Below are positions 1 to 5,937 of a stretch of 5,937 nt of DNA, piece by piece (positions within the stretch are counted from its first letter, which is position 1; each line of letters begins with the position of its first letter). A program made the position numbers and the translations under genes. Below the pieces are notes generated by a model. That model saw only the letters and a program-made list of their open reading frames with translations. It searched no databases and was not told the origin of the DNA. This DNA comes from Planctomycetota bacterium (GTDB lineage: Bacteria > Planctomycetota > Phycisphaerae > UBA1845 > UTPLA1), in the NCBI GenBank assembly GCA_016712275.1, contig JADJRI010000086.1, forward strand, positions 1-5,937, written 5' to 3'.

Positions 1-470
1 TTTTATTGGGTATGTTGTTAATTGCATTGCCCTTTGAATCGAGACAATCGCAAGTTCCAAACGGCAAGTCTATCCAGGGGCCCATTGTGTGGTTCCAGGA
101 AATATCATGATGCACCCATCCGGGATGGCCGTTACCCAGCGGATCTGGCATCGGGGAGTTTGGGCCGGTTCCGCCTGCAATATACCAGCTCATATCGTTT
201 ATTCCACCTGCATCCGGATCAATGCACCTTGAATTACATTCGACCGAACAATGTTGCCAATTAAATACATTCATCGGATGTTTGATCACCCAACATAACA
301 ATCGCATCCTATCATTGCAGCATGTGTTGCCGCTGCACGATGACCCCGTTAGCGCAGCTATTCCTCCAAGGCAGCACATTGACATGAAGTGACATCCATG
401 CATGTCCCTAGTGATGTACCCCCAAGACAGCATGCGATGGTGGGAGGCCCGTCGATTGATTTTCCGGTAG
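1..470 (-). other. Cys-rich C-terminal tip domain of the RHS protein (partial)
   Basis: After the RHS core-end motif the minus strand first reads TIACCLGGTSLGTCMDV and reaches a stop at 358-360. The frame one base over is open from 556 to position 1 with no stop. Adding one base near 362-367 joins them as CQCAAL-GGIAALTGSSC, giving a continuous tip. The joined tip has about 14 cysteines in some 150 residues (for example SGNTCCNDR, QHCSVECNSRC, FGTCDC), a segment WYIAGGTGPNSP, and the motif GWVHHDISWNH (about 89-121). G+C over 1-300 is about 47% by hand count, against well over 60% in the threonine synthase gene. Such a base shift is common for exchangeable RHS tips. A Gly/Pro-rich loop followed by His-Asp recalls the calcium loop and HD dyad of phospholipase A2, but this is only a loose likeness; the fold and function are unassigned. 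Confidence 0.6.
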
Positions 471-664
471 AGTCTTTGTACGCAGTTGGCCTTGACTTCA
501 TGAGTTGGAAAAGATTTGCGCCGTCACGGTATTGGGCTTCATCTCGACTTAACCATCTACCCAGTACCGGATCGGCGAATCTGGCTCTGTGGTGGTTGAG
601 GATGAGCTTGCCCACTGTCGCGGGAAGGGTTGGTATCGAGGGTGAAGTTGGGGACTCCCTGGAA

Positions 665-709
665 CCCTTGACATGCTTGTCGCTTCGCTCCTTGCACGTC
701 AAGGACAGG
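665..709 (-). repeat. 45-nt palindromic insertion inside the RHS gene (copy 2), in frame
   Basis: On the plus strand the arms CCTTGACATGC (666-676) and GCACGTCAAGG (694-704) pair over 11 positions with one mismatch around a 17-nt loop. In the RHS coding direction that mismatch is a G-U pair, so the RNA hairpin is strongest on the minus strand. The element sits between the RHS codons GNPYM and FQGVPNF, which I recall as adjacent (GNPxM-FQGxPxF) in related planctomycete RHS proteins. Its 45 nt add 15 residues without changing frame. It shares arm sequence and orientation with the element at 1139-1187. No target duplication is evident. Confidence 0.7.
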
Positions 710-1138
710 CATGTAGGGGTTGCCGACATCGCTGAAGGCCTGGGCCACGGTGGGCTGGTCATAGGATGGCTGCGGCCAGATGGCGTCCTTGGCGGTGTAG
801 GCCGTCTGGTCATCGGTGTCCACGTCGCCATCATCGTCGATGTCGCAGCGCGGGTCCCAGAGGGTGTTGGCGATCTCGTCGGTCATATCATCTGCGGTGC
901 CGGAGTAGAGCAGGGTATAGGTCCGGGTGTCGCCCCGGCCGATGGCCTCGCGGATGAGGGGTTTGCCGTACTCGTCGTAGCAGTAGCGCTCGACGATGGC
1001 CCCAGCGCGGTCTACGAGATAACGAATGCTGTACATGCGATCGAGCACATAGTAGTACGGCCGATCGTCGCTGGTGGTTCCGGTTGCCTGGCAGGCCATC
1101 ATCATCAGGCGCTCGTCGATGTAGCTGACGCCGTGGAC

Positions 1139-1187
1139 CCTTGACATTCTTGACATACGGCCGTCATGAACGTCAAGGGCAAGTTTC
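1139..1187 (-). repeat. 49-nt palindromic insertion inside the RHS gene (copy 1), frame-breaking
   Basis: Plus-strand arms CCCTTGACATTC (1138-1149) and GAACGTCAAGGG (1168-1179) pair at 11 of 12 positions. The loop holds the perfect palindrome ACGGCCGT (1157-1164), and the left arm continues as a tandem of CTTGACAT. In the RHS coding direction the reading DPMRY (ending at 1188) is followed by these 49 nt and then by VHGVSYIDE (starting at 1138) in a different frame. Deleting the element restores a continuous RHS core. The stem, the G-U position and the junction at the 3' side (GTCAAGGG followed by TCCA or TTCCA) match copy 2; the loops differ. Confidence 0.7.
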
Positions 1188-1350
1188 GTACCGCATTGGG
1201 TCGGCAGTGTCATTATACTCGTAAATCTCGTTGAGGCCGTCAAAATAATAGCGTTTTGTCTCAGAATTGGTGTCGTCGATGTATTCGGTTCGCTGGCCGA
1301 GGGTGTTTGCCAATGTGCCTGTTTGTGTTCCGCGTGTTTGCGCGCTCGGG

Positions 1351-1455
1351 ATGGCGCAACCCCGTTGGGGTTGAATGGAGTTTGGGGGCTTTGTGCCCAG
1401 GGTAGAACGCTTCGCGATCAACCCTGGGTTAGAGGCGGAACGCCGTTGGCGTTGG
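1351..1455 (+). repeat. Three-hairpin intergenic repeat, copy A
   Basis: Three hairpins in order: CAACCCC-GTT-GGGGTTG (1357-1373), a long one with arms CCCAGGGT (1396-1403) and ACCCTGGG (1421-1428) around a CGCTTCGCG-containing loop, and AACGCC-GTT-GGCGTT (1439-1453). It aligns without gaps to copy B at 1716-1820 (offset 365). It forms the point where RHS similarity ends. I recognise this sequence type as a widespread intergenic repeat in Planctomycetota and other phyla; I have no family name for it. Confidence 0.75.
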
Positions 1456-1495
1456 AGATTGCAGAGGGGGGCAGGTGTACGACATGATCTGCATT

Positions 1496-1515
1496 CACAG
1501 CCGTGGGTGGCTGTG
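1496..1515 (+). repeat. Perfect 7-bp hairpin in the repeat cluster
   Basis: CACAGCC (1496-1502) and GGCTGTG (1509-1515) form a perfect stem around a 6-nt loop GTGGGT. It lies between copies A and C. It has no T-run after it on either strand, so it is not an obvious intrinsic terminator. It resembles another short palindrome type often seen beside the three-hairpin repeats. Confidence 0.5.
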
Positions 1516-1570
1516 TTTCCTCAAGCTTACCCATACCCAAACGGGTGATCGAACATCGTTGATTTCCTTC

Positions 1571-1682
1571 GCCCTGCCGGGGCTGAGGGGGCGTGGGGTC
1601 TGGGACCACGGGTTCCGCGATGCGGGGCTGCGCCCGCGCGACGCTTCACCCGTGGCTACATTCTGTCACCCCTACCGGGGTG
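1571..1682 (+). repeat. Three-hairpin intergenic repeat, copy C (divergent sequence, same layout)
   Basis: Hairpin 1 is GCCC...GGGC (1571-1583). A 22-nt G/T-rich spacer follows (1584-1605). Hairpin 2 has arms CCACGGGT (1606-1613) and ACCCGTGG (1648-1655) with an inner stem GCGGG/CCCGC (1622-1626, 1633-1637). Then comes CTA plus a short linker, and hairpin 3 is CACCCC-TACC-GGGGTG (1667-1682). Hairpin sequences differ from copies A and B, but order, spacer length and the CTA after hairpin 2 agree. Confidence 0.7.
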
Positions 1683-1715
1683 AGATGCCGGTTTTCCTTT
1701 TGGATTTGGGCGTGC

Positions 1716-1820
1716 GTGGCACAATCCCGTTGGGATTGAATGGGATTTGGGGGTTTTGGACCCAGGGTATGACGCTTCGCGATCAACCCTGGGCTAGAGG
1801 CGAAACGCCGTTGGCGTTTG
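1716..1820 (+). repeat. Three-hairpin intergenic repeat, copy B
   Basis: Gapless counterpart of copy A. Hairpin 1 CAATCCC-GTT-GGGATTG (1722-1738) differs from copy A by a C-to-T change matched by G-to-A in the other arm, so pairing is kept. Hairpin 2 uses arms 1761-1768 and 1786-1793 (CCCAGGGT/ACCCTGGG). Hairpin 3 is AAACGCC-GTT-GGCGTTT (1803-1819). The spacer between hairpins 1 and 2 is 22 nt, the same as in copy C. Confidence 0.75.
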
Positions 1821-1847
1821 GGGTTGGCTTTGGTTTTGTTGTGAAGA

Positions 1848-1883
1848 CCCGGTGTCACCACCTATTAGGCGGTGCCACACGGG
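1848..1883 (+). repeat. Imperfect hairpin upstream of the methyltransferase remnant
   Basis: Arms CCCGGTGTCACCACC (1848-1862) and GGCGGTGCCACACGGG (1868-1883) pair imperfectly around the loop TATTA. It is the last palindrome of the cluster. From 1884 to 1929 I see no further structure and no clear promoter. Confidence 0.5.
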
Positions 1884-1929
1884 ACTTTGAGATTGGCTGT
1901 GAGCCATTCATTGGCCGATATTCAGGGGT

Positions 1930-2691
1930 ATGCCTGCTGCTCGTGCCATTCGGATTGCTTCGCTGCCCGGCCGATTGGGTGATCGGATTCGATGGGAGCT
2001 GCGCGAGTGGCGGCGGCCTTCGCGCCTTCGTTTCAACATGAGGAGCTTGACCACGCCCTGCTCGATTTGGTGCCGTGGCAACGCGGCGAGCGGGTTCTCG
2101 ACATCGGCTGCGCGCGGGCAGTACATACAGGCGGCTCGCGCAGCGGCGGCGGACGTGCATGGTCTCGATATTTCGCGCCCCCTGCTGTTGCAGGCGCGGC
2201 CGACCGGCCGTCCGCTGGTGGCGGCATCGGGCGAGCGACTGCCCTACCGCGACGGTTCCTTCGACACGGTGCTTGTTCACAAAACGATGTATTGCTTCGC
2301 ATCGCCGCCGGACGCGCTGGCGGGGATTCAGCGCGTGCTGCGGCCGGGCGGGCGACTGGTTTTCAGCACATCGCGGATCATCTCGCCGAATGCGCTGGTT
2401 CAGGCGGCGGCCGTTCGATGCCTCGGCCGATCGCGCTGGGACTGGGGCAACCGGCTCGGCCCGAGCGCGTGGATGCGAATGGCCGCGGGGTACGGCTTTG
2501 GCGATGCGCGGGTGTATTCGTGCAACCTTGCTGGCGCCGCTGGTTTTTCCGGATTTGCGATACGTGGATCGTGCCAAACGAGTGGATGCGCGGTGCTCCG
2601 GGCTGTTCGGCGGGTGCTGCGGGTGCCGATGGAGGGTTCGACGCCGCATGCTTTGGCGCAGGATTTCGTGATTGTGTTGAGGAAGAGGTGA
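1930..2691 (+). pseudogene. Class I SAM-dependent methyltransferase, multiply frameshifted
   Basis: This would have transferred a methyl group from S-adenosylmethionine to an unknown substrate (Methyltransf_11-like). The signals are split between frames. An N-terminal stretch MPAARAIRIASLPGRLGDR starts at 1930. HEELDHALLDLVPW and the SAM-binding motif I VLDIGC (about 2094-2111) are one frame over. RGQYIQAA, then SGERLPYRDGSFDTVLVH (about 2230-2280) and QRVLRPGGRLVFST (about 2320-2370) return to the first frame. Inferred shifts: near 2037 (one base lost, restoring FN-HEELDH) and near 2112 (two bases lost, restoring GCGRGQYI). A probable compensating pair follows at about 2527 and 2612, because LLAPLVFPDLRYVDRAKRVD reads better in a third frame before VLRVPMEG and the end at 2691. 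The restored length of about 250 residues suits the family. No good ribosome site precedes 1930. Substrate cannot be inferred. Confidence 0.75.
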
Positions 2692-2724
2692 AGCGTCCGA
2701 TGGGGATATGGGGGAGCTGAGTTT

Positions 2725-3543
2725 TCAGAAAGGACCGTCACTCTTTGGCGGCGGCATCGGATCGGGCGGGATTTCAAGATTCCACGTGGCATCGGGGAGC
2801 GGGGTCGTGCGGTAGTTTGAGTAGGTGCGGATTCGCATGAGCTTCGGCGGGCCGTCCCTTTCAGTCGGACGAATCGACTCCCAGCGGGCTACGAAGCCGT
2901 CGGGGCGAACGTAGATCAATTCGGTGCCGCCGTAACGCTCGTTGGGGAGACAGGCGACGACATCGCACTGGCGGCCGTGTACTTTTTCATTTGCGATCCA
3001 TGAACCCTTGGCGATGCGCGAGGCGAAGTACTCAATTCGGCGCGAATCGGGCGCGAGCCATGTCTGGTAGTAGCCGCCCAAGCCGCACATGTGGCGCTCG
3101 ATTCCATCGGAGAGCGTGACATCGAGCGGGCCCTCGTCGGATTCGGGCGTTCGGATGAGGTGGGCTTTCGGCTCGCCGTTGTACTCGGATTTGAATTCCT
3201 CCCATCGGCCATCAGCGAGGGTCCAAACCAGCACCGGCACGTCGTCGATGAAGATTCTGGCTTTGAGCTTGTCGGGCGTCATGGCCAATTCGACGCGCTT
3301 TGTTTCGGGGTAAAGCGGTTCGGTGATTGTGGCGGTGAGCGAGAGGGTGGAGCAGGCCGCGTAGGCGTCTTCGATTCGGTCGGCGATGCCTGCGACGCGA
3401 GTTTCGTTTTCGGATTCGGTGAGGCCGGTGCTTTCGATGCGCTGGCGAGTGCGCTGTTCGTCGTTAAGGGTTGGCTGCGTTTGGGCACAGCCGAGGAGGG
3501 TTAGGAGCAGAATCGCGGCGATGGATTGGGGGATGCGATGCAT
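2725..3543 (-). CDS. Predicted outer-membrane lipoprotein, LolA/DUF2092-like
   Basis: A 272-residue protein with a textbook lipoprotein signal: MHRIPQSIAAILLLTLLGC, lipobox LLGC with Cys19 as the lipidated residue. Residue +2 is Ala, which in proteobacterial rules favours outer-membrane sorting. The mature part alternates beta-like segments (RVELAMTPDKLKARIFI, VLVWTLADGRWEEF, RIEYFAS, GTELIYVRPDGFVARWES), similar in feel to LolA-fold lipoprotein-sorting or DUF2092 proteins. That family call is by impression, not by a diagnostic motif. The C-terminus is Pro-rich (EIPPDPMPPPK). The start is supported by the signal peptide and by GAGG about 10 nt upstream. It is convergent with the methyltransferase remnant, with a 33-nt gap and no clear terminator. 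The reading frame is intact and the function unknown. Confidence 0.8.
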   Translation of the reverse strand: MHRIPQSIAAILLLTLLGCAQTQPTLNDEQRTRQRIESTGLTESENETRVAGIADRIEDAYAACSTLSLTATITEPLYPETKRVELAMTPDKLKARIFIDDVPVLVWTLADGRWEEFKSEYNGEPKAHLIRTPESDEGPLDVTLSDGIERHMCGLGGYYQTWLAPDSRRIEYFASRIAKGSWIANEKVHGRQCDVVACLPNERYGGTELIYVRPDGFVARWESIRPTERDGPPKLMRIRTYSNYRTTPLPDATWNLEIPPDPMPPPKSDGPF

Positions 3544-3548
3544 GGTGA

Positions 3549-3809
3549 AAGGCCCTCGGAGCCATCGAGCAGATCGACAAGGCCGACAGAGTCTTCATCA
3601 CTGCGAGGGACTTTCGTGCGGCCACTGTCGCGCTTGATGGCATGATAGCTGATGCCGCCGACAGTGTGGCGAGCGGTTCGTTGCGTAGTAATAGGTTATG
3701 TGCGGTACGCGGGCGGGTCAAAGAAAAAGACGAAAGCCCCCGACTTTTGCGAGCACCTCGTCCGCCCTACCGGGCGGAATCGGTGATGCAACAGCTTTCC
3801 GGACACTGA
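3549..3809 (+). other. Anonymous open frame, possible gene remnant
   Basis: Between the lipoprotein and threonine synthase genes the plus strand is open from 3549 to a TGA at 3807-3809. The first part reads like real protein (AIEQIDKADRVFITARDF, then ATVALDGMIADAADSV). The last third merely translates the repeat at 3762-3842. No ATG, GTG or TTG begins the good part; the first ATG is at 3642. The reverse frames here are Ser/Ala/Pro-rich shadows. It could be the leftover C-terminus of a lost gene or chance; the lipoprotein promoter must also lie in this stretch. I do not recognise a family. Confidence 0.2.
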
Positions 3810-3833
3810 AGTGTCCGGCTACGTTCGCATGCC

Positions 3834-3842
<9 letters not shown>
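3762..3842 (+). repeat. Three-hairpin intergenic repeat, copy D, overlapping the threonine synthase stop codon
   Basis: Hairpin 1 is CCGCCC-TACC-GGGCGG (3762-3777). A 21-nt spacer follows. Hairpin 2 is CCGGACACT-GA-AGTGTCCGG (3799-3818), a perfect 9-bp stem. Then CTA with a short linker, and hairpin 3 is GCCC-TACC-GGGC (3831-3842). Order, spacing and the CTA match copies A-C although the arms differ. Hairpin 3 supplies the last two codons and the TAG stop of the minus-strand threonine synthase gene. There is no T-run after hairpin 2 on the minus strand, so it may protect the 3' end of the transcript rather than act as a canonical terminator. Confidence 0.7.
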
Positions 3843-5243
<1,401 letters not shown>

Positions 5244-5257
5244 GGGGGCAGGGTAGC

Positions 5258-5340
5258 GAGTGCGGATTTGATTGAAAACAAAGGGCTTGGCGTTTAGAGT
5301 CCGCCCGTGAATCGAGGCACGTTTATGCAAATCCGCACTC
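5258..5340. promoter_or_regulatory. Divergent control region framed by a perfect 13-bp inverted repeat
   Basis: GAGTGCGGATTTG (5258-5270) and CAAATCCGCACTC (5328-5340) are exact reverse complements, 57 nt apart. The left arm lies 15 nt before the threonine synthase start. The right arm begins right after the antiporter ATG and covers codons 2-6. The enclosed A/T-richer stretch (about 5266-5300) must contain the promoters for both directions, but I cannot pick convincing -35/-10 pairs. The repeat could be a looped pair of operator half-sites, or a stem in the antiporter mRNA that hides its start codon. The repeat is directly seen; the role is inferred. Confidence 0.5.
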
Positions 5341-5937
5341 AGCGATCGTCGATGTGGCTCTTGCCATTGATTTCCATGCTGCTTTTCCTGCCCTTTGCCA
5401 TGGGGCAGGAGGAGCAGATTTCGGCCGGGCAGGCTTCGGGCGTTTCAGATCGTGCGGGCCAGCCGGCGGTGGCAAGAGACGCAACGAGTGGTTCGACGAA
5501 TGAGGAAGGAGCGGCGACGGCAGAAACGAATGTGCGGGGGGTCGCATCGCAGACGACGTCTGCTGATGCGAATTCCACTGGCGCGGGCGGAGTCACAACT
5601 CCAGAGGAACCGAAGGCGAAGGAGGCCGGCCGGTATTTCGGGCTGTGGACTTTGACGCCAGCGATTGTCGCGATTGTTCTGGCGGTGATCACGCAACAGG
5701 TTGTGCCATCGCTGGCATTGGGCATTCTCACGGCGGCCGTGATGATGTGCATTTACTCGGGCCAGCAGAATCCGATCGAGATGGTGATGTACGCAGTGAA
5801 TCACTATTTGCTGGGAGTATTCATACCTGTCGATAAGACCAATCTGGACCGACTCGACAATGGATATGGTCGCCTGCAGGTCATTGTTTTTACCCAGTTC
5901 ATTGGCGGCATGATCGGCATCATCGAGGCCAACGGCG
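5325..5937 (+). CDS. Na+/H+ antiporter, NhaC-like, N-terminal part (runs off right edge)
   Basis: Inner-membrane antiporter exchanging Na+ for H+, by family likeness. The 204 codons present begin with a signal-peptide-like segment (MWLLPLISMLLFLPFAMG, residues 10-27). A spacer of about 75 residues rich in Ala, Ser, Thr, Gly and Glu follows (28-103). The first membrane segments are WTLTPAIVAIVLAVITQQVV and PSLALGILTAAVMM (108-141), and later VIVFTQFIGGMIGIIEANG at the edge, which resembles the NhaC-superfamily pattern of a Gly-rich helix with GGM-G. The ATG at 5325 is supported by GAGG at 5314-5317, 7 nt upstream. It is divergent from threonine synthase, 81 nt away. The signal peptide plus long spacer before the transporter is unusual. 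Cation specificity cannot be told from this part. Confidence 0.75.
   Translation, partial: MQIRTQRSSMWLLPLISMLLFLPFAMGQEEQISAGQASGVSDRAGQPAVARDATSGSTNEEGAATAETNVRGVASQTTSADANSTGAGGVTTPEEPKAKEAGRYFGLWTLTPAIVAIVLAVITQQVVPSLALGILTAAVMMCIYSGQQNPIEMVMYAVNHYLLGVFIPVDKTNLDRLDNGYGRLQVIVFTQFIGGMIGIIEANG

Larger units (their letters stand above)
1..1345 (-). pseudogene. RHS/YD-repeat protein, C-terminal part, broken by two palindrome insertions and two frameshifts; continues past left edge
   Basis: This is the C-terminal part of an RHS-repeat protein, a large surface or secreted family that ends in a variable tip. Read on the minus strand, the pieces are: YD-type core (KRYYFDGLNEIYEY, about 1200-1300; VHGVSYIDE, about 1112-1138; YLVDRAGAIVERYCYDEYG, about 970-1030), an Asp-rich dockerin-like segment (806-844), then the core-end signature RARFADPVLGRWLSRD (about 540-590) with YRDGANLF, and a Cys-rich tip to the edge. 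The frame changes at four places or is interrupted there: a 49-nt insertion (1139-1187), a 45-nt in-frame insertion (665-709), an extra G in the coding strand (plus-strand C run 611-613), and one missing base near 362-367. Upstream of about 1345 the similarity stops at a repeat element, so the N-terminal bulk is absent. I therefore call it a pseudogene or orphan C-terminal fragment. Assembly indels could explain the single-base shifts but not the palindromes. RHS identity is secure; the role of the tip is unknown. Confidence 0.85.
1346..1929. other. Non-coding palindromic repeat cluster
   Basis: This stretch of about 580 bases between the RHS remnant and the methyltransferase remnant carries no credible gene. 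Open frames through it on both strands simply translate the palindromes, with residue runs such as LIAKRSTLGTKPPN and LIAKRHTLGPKPPN appearing twice on the minus strand. It holds at least five stem-loop elements, listed separately. No transposase is visible in the window. Confidence 0.65.

Noticed and set aside
22..264. Plus-strand open frame of 80 codons at the left end
   Set aside because: The opposite strand carries a continuous Cys-rich frame that joins the RHS core; the plus reading shows no protein-like pattern.
1..470. Firm assignment of the RHS tip as a phospholipase A2 toxin
   Set aside because: Only the Gly-rich loop and the His-Asp pair are suggestive. The cysteine spacing does not match the standard calcium loop, so it is kept as unassigned.
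389..1144. Long plus-strand open frame of 251 codons
   Set aside because: It lies opposite the RHS gene and its Val/Gly-rich reading is the shadow of RHS codons; the minus strand shows clear RHS motifs.
1346..1929. CRISPR array
   Set aside because: The repeats are multi-hairpin, of different lengths and irregularly spaced, with no uniform direct repeats or spacers and no cas genes.
1475..2041. Plus-strand open frame of 188 codons through the repeat cluster
   Set aside because: Nearly all of it translates the palindromic repeats, with no domain and no ribosome site. Open frames over these repeats are likely annotation artefacts.
1855..2649. Minus-strand open frame of 264 codons
   Set aside because: It is Arg/Pro-rich and antisense to the methyltransferase remnant, whose motifs are recognisable on the plus strand.
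2714..2727. Intrinsic terminator between the convergent methyltransferase and lipoprotein genes
   Set aside because: Only a 4-bp stem (CTGA/TCAG) with no T-run is present.
3386..3721. Small open frames on both strands at the lipoprotein 5' end
   Set aside because: They are Ser/Arg/Pro-rich shadows of the lipoprotein coding sequence and its upstream DNA, without motifs or ribosome sites.
5244..5330. Longer threonine synthase start at 5330
   Set aside because: It would add 29 residues before the zinc ribbon with no family counterpart, needs a TTG start, and would overlap the antiporter start.

Overview
This window looks like a piece of a high-G+C, Gram-negative bacterial chromosome, most likely from the phylum Planctomycetota. 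That assignment is an inference. It rests on an RHS/YD-repeat protein carrying an Asp-rich dockerin-like insert, on clusters of multi-hairpin intergenic repeats of a kind I associate with that phylum, on a lipoprotein with a signal peptidase II lipobox, and on weak use of Shine-Dalgarno sites. No rRNA, tRNA or CRISPR array is visible.

The left 2.7 kb is a decayed accessory region. Positions 1-1345 (minus strand) hold the C-terminal part of an RHS-repeat protein. It is cut off at its 5' end by a repeat cluster, and it is broken by two short palindromic insertions (665-709 and 1139-1187) and two single-base frameshifts (near 613 and near 366). Its tip, which runs off the left edge, is a Cys-rich, lower-G+C domain that only appears once the last frameshift is bridged. 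Positions 1346-1929 are non-coding and hold at least five palindromic repeats. Three of these, plus a fourth at 3762-3842, share one layout: short hairpin, spacer of about 22 nt, long hairpin, CTA, short linker, short hairpin. Positions 1930-2691 (plus strand) are a class I SAM-dependent methyltransferase whose reading frame switches several times.

The right 3.2 kb is clean single-copy coding DNA. A minus-strand lipoprotein of LolA-like character (2725-3543) is followed by a short stretch with an anonymous plus-strand open frame. Next comes an intact threonine synthase gene (3834-5243, minus), whose stop codon lies inside a hairpin of the fourth repeat. It is transcribed divergently from a NhaC-type Na+/H+ antiporter gene (5325 to the right edge, plus). 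The 81-nt gap between these two genes is framed by a perfect 13-bp inverted repeat.

No operon links these genes functionally. Threonine synthase and the antiporter share only a divergent control region. The items most worth a second look are the two related palindromes inserted in the RHS gene (one in frame), the repeat architecture conserved across unrelated sequences with compensatory base changes, the 13-bp inverted repeat, and the Cys-rich RHS tip.
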